Source: Proteus vulgaris (GTDB lineage Bacteria > Pseudomonadota > Gammaproteobacteria > Enterobacterales > Enterobacteriaceae). From it: a stretch of DNA of 64,000 nucleotides. A model generated the notes under the pieces. The model made no database searches and was not told the origin of the DNA. It saw only the letters and a program-made list of their open reading frames with translations. The position numbers and the translations under genes were made by a program. This document shows positions 32,984-44,151 of this stretch, piece after piece. Within the stretch, counting starts at the first letter, position 1, and every line of letters starts with the position of its first letter. The stretch is taken from positions 3,410,001 to 3,474,000 of the forward strand of contig NZ_CP090064.1 of the NCBI RefSeq assembly GCF_023100685.1, read 5' to 3'.

Positions 32984-35548
32984 ATGACTGACATTCAACA
33001 TTTAGACTCCCACACACCGATGATGCAGCAGTATCTGAAAATTAAAGCAGAGCATCCTGAAATCTTACTGTTCTATCGTATGGGTGACTTTTATGAACTG
33101 TTTTTTGACGATGCTAAAAAAGCCTCTCGCTTATTAGATATTTCATTAACAAAACGAGGTCAGTCTGCGGGACAACCTATTCCTATGGCAGGAGTTCCCC
33201 ATCATGCCGTTGAAAATTATCTCGCTAAATTAGTGCAATTAGGTGAGTCTGTCGCTATTTGTGAGCAAATTGGTGATCCTGCAACAAGCAAAGGTCCCGT
33301 TGAACGCAAAGTTATTCGTATTGTGACACCAGGTACTGTCACTGATGAAGCCTTACTTGAAGAACGCCAAGACAACCTTTTAGCCGCTATTTGGCAAGAT
33401 AAAAATGGCGCATTTGGTTATGCTACATTAGATATCACATCAGGACGTTTTCGAGTTACTGAAATGCCTGATAGTGAAAGCATGATAGCTGAATTACAAC
33501 GTACCCATCCAGCTGAATTACTTTATCCAGAAACCTTTGAATCAATGGCATTGATTGAGCGCCAGCAAGGCTTGCGTCGTCGCCCTATTTGGGAATTTGA
33601 ACCTGAAACAGCAAAACAACAGCTCAATCTACAATTTGGTACTCGCGATTTAACAGGTTTTGGTGTTGAGAATGCACATCTCGCGCTCTGCGCTGCTGGG
33701 TGTTTATTGCAATATGTGAAAGATACACAACGTACCTCTCTACCTCATATCCGTAGCATTACCATGGAACGTCCTCAAGATTCGATTATTTTAGATGCGG
33801 CAACTCGTCGCAATCTTGAATTAACACAAAATCTTGCAGGTGGTACTGATAACACACTGGCATCTGTACTTGACCTTTGTGTTACCCCTATGGGAAGCCG
33901 TATGCTAAAACGTTGGATACACACACCATTACGCCAACGTGAACAACTTATTAAACGTCAAGACGCAATTAGCGCATTGCAGCCTCTCTATTTTGAGTTA
34001 CAACCTTTTTTACGTCAAATCGGCGATTTAGAACGTGTATTAGCACGTTTAGCGCTACGTTCAGCACGCCCTCGTGATCTATCTCGTATGCGTCATGCTT
34101 TTCAGCAATATCATGATATTCATCAAGTGCTTGAACAAGCTGATATGCCTTACATTAAAGAATTACAAAAGCGTATTAGCCAGTTCGATGAATTATGTGA
34201 ACTACTTGAACAAGCCATTGTTGAAACACCGCCAGTATTAGTACGTGACGGTGGTGTTATTGCCTCTGGTTATAATACTGAATTAGATGAATGGCGAGCA
34301 TTAGCCGATGGCGCAAGTGATTACCTTGATAAACTTGAAATTCGTGAACGTGAAAAATGGGGTATTGATACACTTAAAGTTGGCTTTAATGGTGTACATG
34401 GTTATTACATTCAAGTCAGTCGCGGACAAAGCAATTTAGTGCCTATGCATTATGTTCGCCGTCAAACATTGAAAAATGCAGAACGTTATATCATTCCTGA
34501 GCTAAAAGAGTATGAAGATAAAGTCCTGACTTCGAAAGGTAAGGCGCTGGCAATTGAAAAAATGCTCTATGAAGAAATTTTTGAAAAATTATTGCCACAC
34601 CTTACTGCATTACAAATCAGTGCAGAAGCTTTAGCTGAAACAGACGTTCTCTCTAACCTTGCAGAGCGCGCTGAATCATTAAATTATACTCGCCCAGAAT
34701 TAAGTGAGAAAACAGGTATTCAAATCTCAGGAGGACGTCACCCTGTTGTTGAACAAGTTCTTAGTGAACCTTTTATTTCTAACCCATTACAATTGGCACC
34801 TCAACGTCGCTTATTAATTATTACTGGCCCGAATATGGGTGGTAAAAGCACTTACATGCGACAAGCTGCATTAATTACTTTACTTGCCTATATAGGTAGC
34901 TTTGTTCCCGCAGAAAAGGCATTAATTGGCCCTGTTGACCGTATCTTTACCCGCGTGGGGGCTTCTGATGATCTTGCTTCTGGTCGCTCTACCTTTATGG
35001 TGGAAATGACCGAAACAGCCAATATTTTGCACAATGCGACTGAAAACAGCTTGGTTCTAATGGATGAAATTGGTCGAGGTACATCAACTTATGACGGGTT
35101 ATCTTTAGCTTGGGCTTGTGCTGAAAACTTAGCTAATCGCATTAAAGCAATGACACTCTTTGCGACCCACTATTTTGAATTAACCACATTACCTGAAAAA
35201 CTTGAGGGTACTGCAAACATTCACTTAGATGCTGTCGAACATGGTGACACCATTGCCTTTATGCATAGCGTTCAAGAAGGTGCCGCAAGTAAAAGTTATG
35301 GTTTGGCTGTAGCCGCACTAGCGGGTGTTCCTAAAGAGGTTATTCGTCGAGCCAAACAGAAGTTAAAAGAGCTCGAAATGTTATCTGGTCACTCTGGCTC
35401 TGGTCATGTTGAAACGTCACAATTGATGTTATTAACAGAGGCTGAACCTTCTGCGATTGAATTAGCTTTAGATAAAATCGATCCGGATGCTCTAACGCCA
35501 CGACAAGCTTTAGAACAACTTTATCGATTAAAAGAGATGTCCAAATAG
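32984..35548 (+). CDS. mutS: DNA mismatch repair protein MutS
   Basis: An 854-residue ATPase (E. coli: 853) that recognises mismatches and recruits MutL. The mismatch-binding N-terminus carries the [11 protein letters not shown] motif (the stacking Phe and the Glu of F-x-E). The Walker A motif [12 protein letters not shown] is at about residues 614-625, followed by the Walker B/signature [13 protein letters not shown] and ATHYFELT. The C-terminal helix region ends [14 protein letters not shown], the tetramerisation segment. It is complete, with no frameshift. Foreign remnants lie immediately upstream and a terminator follows, so it is transcribed alone. Confidence 0.98.
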   Translation: MTDIQHLDSHTPMMQQYLKIKAEHPEILLFYRMGDFYELFFDDAKKASRLLDISLTKRGQSAGQPIPMAGVPHHAVENYLAKLVQLGESVAICEQIGDPATSKGPVERKVIRIVTPGTVTDEALLEERQDNLLAAIWQDKNGAFGYATLDITSGRFRVTEMPDSESMIAELQRTHPAELLYPETFESMALIERQQGLRRRPIWEFEPETAKQQLNLQFGTRDLTGFGVENAHLALCAAGCLLQYVKDTQRTSLPHIRSITMERPQDSIILDAATRRNLELTQNLAGGTDNTLASVLDLCVTPMGSRMLKRWIHTPLRQREQLIKRQDAISALQPLYFELQPFLRQIGDLERVLARLALRSARPRDLSRMRHAFQQYHDIHQVLEQADMPYIKELQKRISQFDELCELLEQAIVETPPVLVRDGGVIASGYNTELDEWRALADGASDYLDKLEIREREKWGIDTLKVGFNGVHGYYIQVSRGQSNLVPMHYVRRQTLKNAERYIIPELKEYEDKVLTSKGKALAIEKMLYEEIFEKLLPHLTALQISAEALAETDVLSNLAERAESLNYTRPELSEKTGIQISGGRHPVVEQVLSEPFISNPLQLAPQRRLLIITGPNMGGKSTYMRQAALITLLAYIGSFVPAEKALIGPVDRIFTRVGASDDLASGRSTFMVEMTETANILHNATENSLVLMDEIGRGTSTYDGLSLAWACAENLANRIKAMTLFATHYFELTTLPEKLEGTANIHLDAVEHGDTIAFMHSVQEGAASKSYGLAVAALAGVPKEVIRRAKQKLKELEMLSGHSGSGHVETSQLMLLTEAEPSAIELALDKIDPDALTPRQALEQLYRLKEMSK

Positions 35549-35572
35549 GACATAAAAATCAAATGAATGATC

Positions 35573-35610
35573 AAAAATGGCGTGGTGTTTATCTTCACTG
35601 CGCCATTTTT
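35573..35610 (+). terminator. Terminator of mutS
   Basis: A 10-bp stem (AAAAATGGCG / CGCCATTTTT) with an 18-base loop ends in a T run, 25 bases past the mutS stop. Confidence 0.82.
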
Positions 35611-35747
35611 ATAACAGTTTTTCTATTTCTATCACAGTTAATTACACTATTTCACTTATGTGATTCGCTGTTATATCGTTTTTTATTTGTGTCATTGTCT
35701 TTTGAGACTGCATTTTTAAGCTAGAATAATCAGAGATAAAGACCACT

Positions 35748-36902
35748 TCAATTGATTGAAGCATGACTATATTTCAGTCGCTCACCCAATAACAATAAAG
35801 TGTCATCATCACTATAGTTGTCAAATAAACGAATAAATGAAGATAACGCAGGATTAAACATCATATCGTCAGTAATTTTATCATAAGAAGTATAATTTTT
35901 TGTTTTTAATGAAAAAACCAATGTAACTCTATCATCATTACGACCTTTAGTTAAAATCAAGTCATTATTACTTATCATCAAATCATTTAGATATTTATAA
36001 CCACTTTCATAGAAAGTTTCTATATTTCCATCAACTTGGCGCTGAACAACAGAATAGAGATCACGAGAAGCATGTTGAGCAATAAAATAGATATCACCTT
36101 TGTCATTTTGAGCAACTTCTTTTACGCGCACAGGAAGCCAACGTGTTTTTGTCACTTCTTTATTAACTAAATTTAATGTAATTTCTAATGTATTTGTTGT
36201 GTAATGATGATTATAAAAAATAACGAGAGAATCACCCGATAAAGCATAATGGAATTGTGTAAACTCACCAAAATCCTCTGCATAATACTGCTTAACGAAT
36301 TCTTCTGTATTAATGGAATATTCCCAACTCTCTCCCTCATCTAAACTTGTCATTATCGTTTTATTGTCAACTAATACTAATTGCGATGTCGCCTCTGAAT
36401 ATAATAATTTGCCTCCAATAAGTGCTAAAGGAAAACGGTAATAGCCATTATTACTCTCTTGCCAAGGAATTAAATCATCAAGCATAAACTTAGCTAAGTT
36501 CACCACTTGCCGTCCTTGCTCTGTAAATAAAACACACTTTTCAGAAATACAATAGGCGTTATAAAAACTCCCTTGCCCCTGAGACATAAAACGAGTGCCT
36601 TCTTTGTCAGAAAAATAGAGTGTATATTTTCTCTGGTTATCTTGCCTATAGAGTCGGCCATAAAGATCAACATCATATCGCCCTTGATCCGATTCTGTTT
36701 TAATTAAGATACCACTTGGCGCATTAAACGTATTACGCCAATCATAACGAGAATAAGGATAGGAAGATAAATCCGCGTCTTTTTCATTTTTCCATTGCCA
36801 CTTAGAAGCAAAACCGTGAAAAAGTACGCCATAAAAAAGGAATAGGCTTAAAATAAATAAACCAGTGATGATAATGAAGGGTTTACGGAAAAAAGGATTC
36901 AT
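35748..36902 (-). CDS. Unrecognised membrane-anchored protein
   Basis: A 384-residue protein with one hydrophobic segment at about residues 9-30 (IIITGLFILSLFLFYGVLFH) and a long polar remainder, so the body is probably periplasmic. The body shows repeated short beta-rich units (for example KCVLFTEQGRQ, KLLYSEATSQ, SLVIFYNHHY, GDIYFIAQH), which could form a beta-propeller. This is only an impression. I recognise no family. The gene overlaps the preceding one by 4 bases (ATGA), so the two are co-translated and likely work together. It lies in the mutS-rpoS interval, which is variable among enterobacteria. Confidence 0.75.
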   Translation of the reverse strand: MNPFFRKPFIIITGLFILSLFLFYGVLFHGFASKWQWKNEKDADLSSYPYSRYDWRNTFNAPSGILIKTESDQGRYDVDLYGRLYRQDNQRKYTLYFSDKEGTRFMSQGQGSFYNAYCISEKCVLFTEQGRQVVNLAKFMLDDLIPWQESNNGYYRFPLALIGGKLLYSEATSQLVLVDNKTIMTSLDEGESWEYSINTEEFVKQYYAEDFGEFTQFHYALSGDSLVIFYNHHYTTNTLEITLNLVNKEVTKTRWLPVRVKEVAQNDKGDIYFIAQHASRDLYSVVQRQVDGNIETFYESGYKYLNDLMISNNDLILTKGRNDDRVTLVFSLKTKNYTSYDKITDDMMFNPALSSFIRLFDNYSDDDTLLLLGERLKYSHASIN

Positions 36903-38158
36903 TGGCTTAACTCCGTAACATAAAGCGGCTTTTTATTTTCAACACATTGCTGTTGAAGCAAAAAATAGGTTTGAAAGCTACAATTTCCCTTTTGTGATAG
37001 TAAAATATAAAGATTCGAAAATAAGGCAATTAAAAAAGCAAATCCTGTCATTATTGAACCGTAGATGATCCCCAGACCTAAAAAAGTATCACCAACAAAA
37101 AACCAGTCCCATTTATCCCAATAATTGCCATTATCGTAAACATCTGAAATAGAAAAAATGGCGAACAACGAGAAAATAAAGGTGCTGATTAGTCCTGTAA
37201 TTAACAACGATAATCGTTTAGTTCGCTGGTGTCCAAGGTACAGCTGTCCTGAAATTGAATAAGCACCATTATCAGTATGATTATAAACACCTAAGACAAC
37301 AGGCCCAGAGTTGTTATCTTCTGCTTGCCAAAAGAACAATTCAACATCATCACCATCAGTCAAAAATAAATTATGATCAGAATAAAATAAACGTTCTTTA
37401 TAACTAAATATAAAAGGATGTTTATCAATCTGACAAGATATTTGCATCACCACATTCTCTGCATTGCGGGAGTGTATTTTAATTTTATCAACATGATGGA
37501 GTTTTATTTTCCCTCGTACTCGTTGCACTTTACTTTGTTTGATATGAAAGGTTGGGTTTTTACGTGTTATATGCTTTAACAGTGGTATTGTTTTTATTTC
37601 GGGAATAATCAGTTGTTCACCATCTGGAGCAATAATATCTTGTTTAGCCATTACTTTATCCAGCGCTTTGATTCTTTTTTTATGCTTAGGTCTAATACGC
37701 TGAAAAAAACGATAGGCTTTTTCTCCTAGATAACTCACTCCAGCCATTACAGCACCAAATGAAATAACCATGGAAATGATGATAAAGAAATTAGCCTCTA
37801 GATAAAGCAGAGAATAATAGTTCCACCCACTCCCAATTACAGTAAGAACAAAAGCAAGCAATAACCATTTTTTTGGTTTAGTGGTAAGTGTAAAGGTTCT
37901 TTCTGGCTCAAGCCTTCCTTTGTAATCATGATAAATCCATTGTACCCATAAACTGCCGTCATTAAGCAATTCAGCGCAAATTTTAAGTTCATCACCTTGT
38001 TTTAAACGTTTCAGAAAATCTTGAGAGTGAGTGAAATCATCTTCATTGAGATAAAACACTTTGCCTGATGCTATTAATCTCACCATTCCTTTCGGTGAGG
38101 TTTTATTTTGGTCAAAATGGCAACTCTCTAATTTGACGTTTAAAAAATAATCTTTCAT
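36899..38158 (-). CDS. Unrecognised multi-pass membrane protein
   Basis: About 419 residues. I chose the ATG at 38158 because AAAGGAAG precedes it; a longer frame opens at a GTG at 38203 without a good ribosome site. Two hydrophobic pairs are seen, at about residues 90-145 and 310-390 (LLLAFVLTVIGSGWNYYSLL; LLITGLISTFIFSLFAIFSI). Between them lies a basic loop of about 150 residues. A soluble N-terminal domain of about 85 residues precedes the first pair. The layout recalls membrane proteins with an OB- or SH3-like cytosolic part, but no family is recognised. It is the first gene of a two-gene unit with the 384-residue protein. Confidence 0.72.
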   Translation of the reverse strand: MKDYFLNVKLESCHFDQNKTSPKGMVRLIASGKVFYLNEDDFTHSQDFLKRLKQGDELKICAELLNDGSLWVQWIYHDYKGRLEPERTFTLTTKPKKWLLLAFVLTVIGSGWNYYSLLYLEANFFIIISMVISFGAVMAGVSYLGEKAYRFFQRIRPKHKKRIKALDKVMAKQDIIAPDGEQLIIPEIKTIPLLKHITRKNPTFHIKQSKVQRVRGKIKLHHVDKIKIHSRNAENVVMQISCQIDKHPFIFSYKERLFYSDHNLFLTDGDDVELFFWQAEDNNSGPVVLGVYNHTDNGAYSISGQLYLGHQRTKRLSLLITGLISTFIFSLFAIFSISDVYDNGNYWDKWDWFFVGDTFLGLGIIYGSIMTGFAFLIALFSNLYILLSQKGNCSFQTYFLLQQQCVENKKPLYVTELSQ

Positions 38159-38242
38159 ATCTTCCTTTATCTCTTTTACCCGATTTACGAGATGCAACAT
38201 CACACGCTTGTTTTATCTTGTTAAATCACATAATACAAGATA

Positions 38243-38277
38243 AAGAAAAGCCGACTAGCAACTCACTAATCGGCTTT
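38243..38277 (-). terminator. Terminator of rpoS
   Basis: A 12-bp stem with one G-T mismatch (AAAGCCGACTAG / CTAATCGGCTTT), followed on the minus strand by TTTTCTTT, 34 bases past the rpoS stop. Confidence 0.85.
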
Positions 38278-38310
38278 GGTAATAACGCTGTAGACAGAAA
38301 TAAAGGCTAG

Positions 38311-39294
38311 TTATGCTTTGAAAAGAGCTTCAATACATAACCCCTGACTTTGCAGAATGTCTTTTAGTCGGCGTAATCCTTCAACTTGGATTTGACGAAC
38401 TCTTTCTCTTGTCAGACCAATTTCTCTACCAACATCTTCTAAAGTTTCAGCCTCGTAGCCTAATAATCCAAAACGGCGTGCTAGTACTTCACGTTGCTTA
38501 GGATTTAATTCAAATAACCACTTTATGATATTTTCCTTGAGGTTATTATTTTGAATTGTCGCCTCAGGCCCTTCTTCATTTTCGTCAGAGATAATATCGA
38601 GTAAGGCTTTATCTGAATCGCCCCCAATTGGGGTATCAACAGAAGTAATACGTTCATTTAAACGCAACATCTTACTCACATCTTCAACTGGTTTATCAAG
38701 TGTTTGCGCAATTTCTTCAACACTAGGCTCATGATCAAGCTTGTGTGCTAGTTCTCTCGCAGTTCTTAAATAAACATTCAGCTCTTTAACGATATGAATA
38801 GGCAGACGAATGGTACGAGTTTGATTCATAATGGCACGTTCTATGGTTTGACGTATCCACCATGTCGCATAAGTTGAAAAACGAAAACCTTTTTCAGGAT
38901 CGAATTTTTCAACTGCACGGATCAGTCCCAAATTCCCTTCTTCAATCAAATCAAGCAGGGCAAGACCTCGGTTTGTATAACGACGAGATATCTTAACAAC
39001 TAAACGAAGATTACTTTCTATCATTCGTTGTCTTGAAGGAATGTCGCCACGTAACGCTCTACGGGCAAAAAAAACTTCTTCCTCAGCGGTCAGCAACGGA
39101 GAATAACCAATTTCTCCTAAATAAAGCTGAGTTGCATCGAGCGCACGCTGATTGACTCCTTCAATAAGTTCAATTTCGTCTTGAGCATCAGACTCATTTT
39201 CTGCTTCTTTTGCAGCAACTTCATCGAACTCTTCCATGTTCTCTTCAATTTCATCTGTATATAACTCGTCTACTCTTAGCGTACTTTGGCTCAT
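38311..39294 (-). CDS. rpoS: RNA polymerase sigma factor RpoS (sigma-38)
   Basis: A 327-residue group 2 sigma factor (E. coli: 330) that directs stationary-phase and stress transcription. An acidic N-terminus (about 1-50) is followed by region 1.2 ([20 protein letters not shown]), region 2 with [20 protein letters not shown], region 3, and region 4.2 with [20 protein letters not shown]. All core regions are intact, so the sigma factor should be functional; many isolates of enterobacteria lose it. TAGGAG precedes the ATG. It is preceded by an unusually long gap from nlpD. Confidence 0.97.
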   Translation of the reverse strand: MSQSTLRVDELYTDEIEENMEEFDEVAAKEAENESDAQDEIELIEGVNQRALDATQLYLGEIGYSPLLTAEEEVFFARRALRGDIPSRQRMIESNLRLVVKISRRYTNRGLALLDLIEEGNLGLIRAVEKFDPEKGFRFSTYATWWIRQTIERAIMNQTRTIRLPIHIVKELNVYLRTARELAHKLDHEPSVEEIAQTLDKPVEDVSKMLRLNERITSVDTPIGGDSDKALLDIISDENEEGPEATIQNNNLKENIIKWLFELNPKQREVLARRFGLLGYEAETLEDVGREIGLTRERVRQIQVEGLRRLKDILQSQGLCIEALFKA

Positions 39295-39903
39295 CAGCTG
39301 CTCCTACCCTTGATAATTTAGGTAAACGACGTTTGATATTAAAGTCTATTTACCAGTTTATCGCTGTGTCACGACACAACGGGTTTACTGATTTTCCCTT
39401 GTAACGAATTACAAAATAAAAGATAACATAATCTATTTTACTGTTAATTTTATCTTTCTTTATTCAATATATAACTTAGCTATTGAGTGCAGGTTATTAA
39501 CAGTTTTTTTATTATATTTACGTATATTTATCTATACGTAAAATTACTTCATTTAATGCGCTAGCTGTAACTATTTGTATCTAAAAAAATAAATAAAAAT
39601 CCAGAATAATAAAGTAATAGTAAATAATTTTTATTATTTACTATTATTAAAAAGATAATCTAATAAAGAAAACACCCTTTCAAACAAGGGGTTATTTTAT
39701 AGTTCATCCTTTAGCAATGACGAATCTTTATTCATTTTTTATATAACATTTTTTAGCATACGCATTCATTGCTTGAGAATCAACCGTCTAATTTAACGTT
39801 ATCTATAATTTTATATCGACCTCTCATTTTTACTTATCTTTAATTAAGCAGTTTTACTTAGTTAAAATGTATTTTGTTTCAATATTTTAATTAATTACAG
39901 ATA
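39295..39903. promoter_or_regulatory. Long nlpD-rpoS spacer, likely rpoS leader and promoter
   Basis: More than 600 AT-rich bases with no coding frame. E. coli has only about 60 bases here, and its main rpoS promoter lies inside nlpD. Here a strong terminator ends nlpD, so an rpoS promoter probably lies in this spacer. A weak hairpin at about 39671-39692 (AACaCCCTT / AAGGGGTT) may belong to the leader or end another transcript. No small-RNA pairing site was identified. Confidence 0.5.
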
Positions 39904-39940
39904 ACAAAAAGCCCTCTCTTTGTTATAAAAGAGAGGGCTT
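39904..39940 (-). terminator. Terminator of nlpD
   Basis: A perfect 12-bp stem (AAGCCCTCTCTT / AAGAGAGGGCTT) with an 8-base loop, followed on the minus strand by TTTTTG, about 40 bases past the nlpD stop. Confidence 0.88.
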
Positions 39941-39981
39941 AACTTTAGGATTATTCACAATACGAGTTAAAAATCACTTAT

Positions 39982-41100
39982 TTATTTTTTAGGTAAATAG
40001 CTCATTGGGTTAAGTGATTTTTCTTTATAACGGATCTCAAAGTGAAGTCGGACAGAGCTTGTTCCTGAGCTACCCATCGTCGCAATTTGCTGACCTGCAT
40101 TTACATTTTGTTGCTCACGCACCAAAATGGTATCGTTATGCGCATATGCACTGAGATATTCATCATTATGCTTAATGATAACAAGGTTACCATAACCACG
40201 TAATGCGCTACCGGCATAAACTACTTTACCAGCCGCCGTTGCAACTATTGGAGAGCCTTTAGTACCACCAATATCGATACCTTTATTGCCTCCTGGTGCA
40301 CTTGAATAACTTTCGATTATCTTACCTTGTGCTGGCCAAATCCATTTACCAGAAACCGTTGTTGGTGCCGGTGTTGCTGCCGTTGTGGTATTCGTGTTGG
40401 TTGTTGGTGGCGGAGTTGTTGTTTTCGGTGGTGTTGTTGCCGGTTTAGTGATCAATGGCCCCATTGATGTGTTATTTGTCGGTTTCGTTTGAGCTGTTTG
40501 AACACCAGCACTACTTGGTTGATTGATAACGGATGTGTTCACATTTGTATTGGTTCCCGTATTGACTTGACGGTTACCAATATTCAGCACCTGCCCCACA
40601 TTTAAACTGTAAGGCTCTGGAATATTATTCATTGATGCCAGCTCTTTTACATCGCTATCTGTTATCCACGCGATATAGAACATGGTATCTCCACGTTTTA
40701 CTGTATAGGTATTACCGCTGTAATTCCCTTTAGGAATACTGTCATAATTACGGTTATACACAATGCGACCAGTACCATCTGTACTCACATTTTGAGTCGC
40801 TACTGATGTTTGTGGACGAGGCTGATTTTGGGGCTGATGTGTGCCTCCATTAGATGAAGCACTATTCACCTTAATTGAAGGAGGAGGTGACGATTGTAAA
40901 GGGGTCGTTCTTTCAACCGGTGTCGCATTACTGTTAGTCATCACAGGCGCAGTTGAAACCGTGTTATTTGAAGAGCTATCATTTACAGAGGTAATGGGTG
41001 CAGGACGATAAGGTGTGTCTGCACAGCCTGTTAATGCAAATCCAATTACCGAACACATGATTGCCCAGCGGACATGCTTAATTGGGCTTTCTGAATTCAT
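39982..41100 (-). CDS. nlpD: Murein hydrolase activator NlpD
   Basis: A 372-residue outer-membrane lipoprotein that activates the amidase AmiC at the division site. I start it at 41100, where GGAGAAGGAAG precedes the ATG and the signal peptide then fits; a longer frame starts 39 bases upstream. The lipobox LTGC gives Cys26. Next come a Ser/Thr/Asn/Pro-rich linker, a LysM domain (NTYTVKRGDTMFYIAWITD) and a second Thr/Pro linker. The C-terminal LytM domain (GKGIDIGGTKGSPIVATAAG to HFEIRYKEKSLNP) lacks the full zinc-ligand set, as expected for an activator rather than an enzyme. Confidence 0.95.
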   Translation of the reverse strand: MNSESPIKHVRWAIMCSVIGFALTGCADTPYRPAPITSVNDSSSNNTVSTAPVMTNSNATPVERTTPLQSSPPPSIKVNSASSNGGTHQPQNQPRPQTSVATQNVSTDGTGRIVYNRNYDSIPKGNYSGNTYTVKRGDTMFYIAWITDSDVKELASMNNIPEPYSLNVGQVLNIGNRQVNTGTNTNVNTSVINQPSSAGVQTAQTKPTNNTSMGPLITKPATTPPKTTTPPPTTNTNTTTAATPAPTTVSGKWIWPAQGKIIESYSSAPGGNKGIDIGGTKGSPIVATAAGKVVYAGSALRGYGNLVIIKHNDEYLSAYAHNDTILVREQQNVNAGQQIATMGSSGTSSVRLHFEIRYKEKSLNPMSYLPKK

Positions 41101-41253
41101 ACTTCCTTCTCCCTTTAAAAAGGCATTAGCGTCTAGCAATTTGTCGAGTTAAACAAAAAGACTGCAATTTTTTGAAAATGTTTCATTTATTAGTGCAGAT
41201 TACGACAAGCTATTAAAAAGCAGTAATAAAAAGCGGTCAGATTTATCTGGAAG

Positions 41254-41880
41254 TTATGCTAACTCACCTGAAATTAAAGGAACAAACCTAACTGCTTCTA
41301 TAGATTGATAGTGAAAATCATTACCTAAACGTCGGATAAACTTCAGTATTTGTTGCTGTTCGCCTACAGGTATTATCATCCTGCCACCATCAGCTAATTG
41401 CATCAATAACTGTTGTGGTACTTCTGTTGCACATGCTGTCACTATTATGGCATTAAAAGGCGCTTTTGATGACCACCCTTCCCATCCATCACCATGACGT
41501 GTAGAAATATTATGTAAATCAAGATGCTTAAAACGTCGTTTAGCTTGCCATTGCAATATCTTTATACGCTCAACAGAGCTGACATGATGGACTAAATTTG
41601 CTAAAACGGCCGTTTGATACCCTGACCCTGTTCCAATTTCTAAAACAGAATCTGTACTTTGTAATTCTAGTAGCGTTGTCATTTTAGCAACAATATAAGG
41701 TTGTGAAATAGTTTGGCCATTACCAATAGGTAAAGCCGTATTTTCATAAGCCTTATGAGAGAGCGCTTCGTCAATAAAGAGCTCTCTGGGTACTTTACTC
41801 ATTGCTTCCAGCAGGCTTTCATCCTTGATACCATGCTGCTTTAACATTGTCAGTAAGTCTTTCATTGACCGACTTAACAT
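41254..41880 (-). CDS. pcm: Protein-L-isoaspartate O-methyltransferase
   Basis: A 208-residue repair enzyme, the same length as in E. coli. It methylates L-isoaspartyl residues in ageing proteins using S-adenosylmethionine, so that they can revert to aspartate. The family segments are visible: [39 protein letters not shown] and the SAM site [16 protein letters not shown]. Its start overlaps the end of surE by 7 bases, as in the conserved surE-pcm-nlpD-rpoS order. No anomalies were seen. Confidence 0.97.
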   Translation of the reverse strand: MLSRSMKDLLTMLKQHGIKDESLLEAMSKVPRELFIDEALSHKAYENTALPIGNGQTISQPYIVAKMTTLLELQSTDSVLEIGTGSGYQTAVLANLVHHVSSVERIKILQWQAKRRFKHLDLHNISTRHGDGWEGWSSKAPFNAIIVTACATEVPQQLLMQLADGGRMIIPVGEQQQILKFIRRLGNDFHYQSIEAVRFVPLISGELA

Positions 41881-42638
41881 GTTTTTTTGACCTCTGCTTT
41901 ATTTAACCAATTTTGTAGTAAATCTAGTGCCTTGTATGCTGTTAAATCGACATGTAAAGGTGTAATCGACACATAACCTTCGTCAACAGCAGCAAAATCT
42001 GTATCAGGGCCTACATCGTTTTTTTCGCCTGGAGGCCCAATCCAATAAAGGCTATTCCCTCTAGGATCAGTGTGAGTATAAACGTGCTGTGAAGCATGAC
42101 GACTCCCACAACGTGTGATACGAAACCCTTTTACTTCATTTAGTGGAATATCTGGCACATTAATATTGAGAATATTCCCGGCTCTTAAAGGCACTTGTTG
42201 TAACATTGCCAGCACGTCACAAGTTACTTGAGCCGCTGTCTCAAAGTGCGTTTCACCGTCTAATGAGACAGCAATCGCAGGTAAACCTAAAAAACGCCCT
42301 TCCGTTGCTGCAGCCACAGTACCTGAATAAATAACATCATCACCTAAATTAGGGCCATGATTAATACCAGAAACCACAATATCAGGACGAGGGCGCACTA
42401 AATGATTTACACCAAGATAAACACAATCTGTTGGTGTTCCTTCAACAATAGCGATATCGCCATTTTCCAGCTCTTGCTTGCGTAATGGCCGATCAATAGT
42501 TAAAGAGTTAGAGGCAGCACTACGATTACGATCAGGTGCAACAATTTGTACATCATAGCGCTGGCGTAATGCTTTAGCGAGGGTCTGTATCCCTTTCGCC
42601 ATCACACCATCGTCATTACTCACCAATATTTTCAGCAT
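41874..42638 (-). CDS. surE: 5'/3'-nucleotidase SurE
   Basis: A survival protein with metal-dependent nucleotidase and exopolyphosphatase activity. The metal site is at the N-terminus ([20 protein letters not shown], with the DD pair), followed by [14 protein letters not shown] and [20 protein letters not shown]. Three ATG codons occur in a row from 42644. The third (42638) has the best spacing from TAGGG and gives 254 residues against 253 in E. coli. The coding region overlaps truD by about 25 bases, so translation is coupled. Confidence 0.96.
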   Translation of the reverse strand: MLKILVSNDDGVMAKGIQTLAKALRQRYDVQIVAPDRNRSAASNSLTIDRPLRKQELENGDIAIVEGTPTDCVYLGVNHLVRPRPDIVVSGINHGPNLGDDVIYSGTVAAATEGRFLGLPAIAVSLDGETHFETAAQVTCDVLAMLQQVPLRAGNILNINVPDIPLNEVKGFRITRCGSRHASQHVYTHTDPRGNSLYWIGPPGEKNDVGPDTDFAAVDEGYVSITPLHVDLTAYKALDLLQNWLNKAEVKKTC

Positions 42639-43668
42639 CATCATTCCCTAATAAAATTAATTCGCGTACAACGCTAGTTGCAAAGCTTCCTGCGGGTAAA
42701 AAGAATGACAGAGAAACAGTGGTGTCGTCTACCCAATTCCATGACATATTTTCTGGTAACACATTGATAGCACGCCTTGTATTATCAACACGCTCTTGTC
42801 GGGCCAATGACCATAATGTTTCATATTCTGCCAGATTTTCAGTTTCAAAATCCAATGCTTGTGCTTGTGTACCTAAGTCACCCTTGCCCGGTAAAGGTGC
42901 GGTAATATGAACATCATGTTCTTCATAGCGAGTTTGTGTTGAAGTGAGTTCAGCTTCATCGACAACAAACCAACTGCCTCGTCCATGAAGTTGCATTGCA
43001 TCACCGAGTATTACTTTCGAATATAAATCACACTCTAATCTTTTACTGACAAGATGATTGAACATGGCACTACGTGCTGCTGAAAGATAAAAACTGCGTT
43101 TACCACGCTCTTTAACACGAATTTCATCGGTTGCCCAACGCATTGCTTGACGTAAGTTTTCACCATTACGCCCAAATCGTTGAATACCAAAATAGTTGGG
43201 AATACCTTTAGCTTTAATTTGAGCTAATCGTGCATCAACAAAGGTACGGTCTGAAATTTCTCTCAACACCAATGTAAAGTGATTACCTTTTAGTGTTCCT
43301 ATACGTAATTTACGTTGTTGGCGAGTTGTTTCTAAAATTTCACAACCTTCTAAAATAAACTGGCTGAAGTCGGGCATCTCTTTACCCGGCATACGCAGAC
43401 AAAACCATTGTTCAGTGACAGCATTTCTGTCTTTTAGTCCAGCATAGCTTGCATCTTTAGGGTGAATCCCCACAAATTTTGCCAGTTTTTCAGCAACAAA
43501 AGCGGTGTTACATCCTGTTTTCCTGACTTTCACCATGACATGCTCACCTTCACCATCAAGGGTGAAACCAAGATCTTCACAGACAATAAAATCTTCAGGA
43601 ATTGACTTCAATAAACCTGTTGCTTGTGGTTTTCCATGTAACCAATGGAGTTCTGGTAATTCACTCAT
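42616..43668 (-). CDS. truD: tRNA pseudouridine(13) synthase
   Basis: A 350-residue enzyme (E. coli: 349) that makes pseudouridine 13 in tRNA-Glu. The TruD family motif containing the catalytic aspartate is [19 protein letters not shown] (Asp80 region), followed by [16 protein letters not shown]. It overlaps the ispF stop by 4 bases (ATGA) and its own end overlaps surE. It is part of the tightly packed ftsB-ispD-ispF-truD-surE-pcm run. Confidence 0.97.
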   Translation of the reverse strand: MSELPELHWLHGKPQATGLLKSIPEDFIVCEDLGFTLDGEGEHVMVKVRKTGCNTAFVAEKLAKFVGIHPKDASYAGLKDRNAVTEQWFCLRMPGKEMPDFSQFILEGCEILETTRQQRKLRIGTLKGNHFTLVLREISDRTFVDARLAQIKAKGIPNYFGIQRFGRNGENLRQAMRWATDEIRVKERGKRSFYLSAARSAMFNHLVSKRLECDLYSKVILGDAMQLHGRGSWFVVDEAELTSTQTRYEEHDVHITAPLPGKGDLGTQAQALDFETENLAEYETLWSLARQERVDNTRRAINVLPENMSWNWVDDTTVSLSFFLPAGSFATSVVRELILLGNDDAENIGE

Positions 43669-44150
43669 TCAGGTAATAACTCTTTTATTAATAAAACAAC
43701 CGCTTCACAGGCAATACCTTCTTTTCTACCCACAAATCCAAGTTTTTCAGTTGTTGTTGCTTTCACATTAATATCATCAATATGACAATGAAGATCTTCT
43801 GCAATATTGACACGCATTTGTGGTGTATGAGGTAACATTTTAGGAGCTTGAGCAATAATAGTGACATCCAAGTTACCAATTCGGTAACCTTTGGCTCTTA
43901 CGCGTGAAAATGCTTCACGAAGTAATACTCGACTATCAGCACCTTTATATGCCGGATCAGTATCAGGGAACAATGTACCAATATCACCCATTGCCACTGC
44001 GCCTAAAATAGCGTCAGTTACCGCATGTAATACAACATCACCATCAGAGTGAGCTAATAAGCCTTGTTCATAAGGAACTCTGACTCCGCCAATAATAATA
44101 GGACCTTCACCACCAAATTTATGTACGTCGTAACCGTGTCCAATTCTCAT
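43665..44150 (-). CDS. ispF: 2-C-methyl-D-erythritol 2,4-cyclodiphosphate synthase
   Basis: A 161-residue enzyme of the non-mevalonate isoprenoid pathway. It cyclises CDP-methylerythritol 2-phosphate with loss of CMP. The metal ligands Asp8 and His10 are in [12 protein letters not shown] and the third, His42, in [13 protein letters not shown]. The nucleotide-side motif is [20 protein letters not shown]. It follows ispD with a 1-base gap; IspD makes its substrate's precursor. Confidence 0.98.
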   Translation of the reverse strand: MRIGHGYDVHKFGGEGPIIIGGVRVPYEQGLLAHSDGDVVLHAVTDAILGAVAMGDIGTLFPDTDPAYKGADSRVLLREAFSRVRAKGYRIGNLDVTIIAQAPKMLPHTPQMRVNIAEDLHCHIDDINVKATTTEKLGFVGRKEGIACEAVVLLIKELLPE

Positions 44151-44151
44151 T

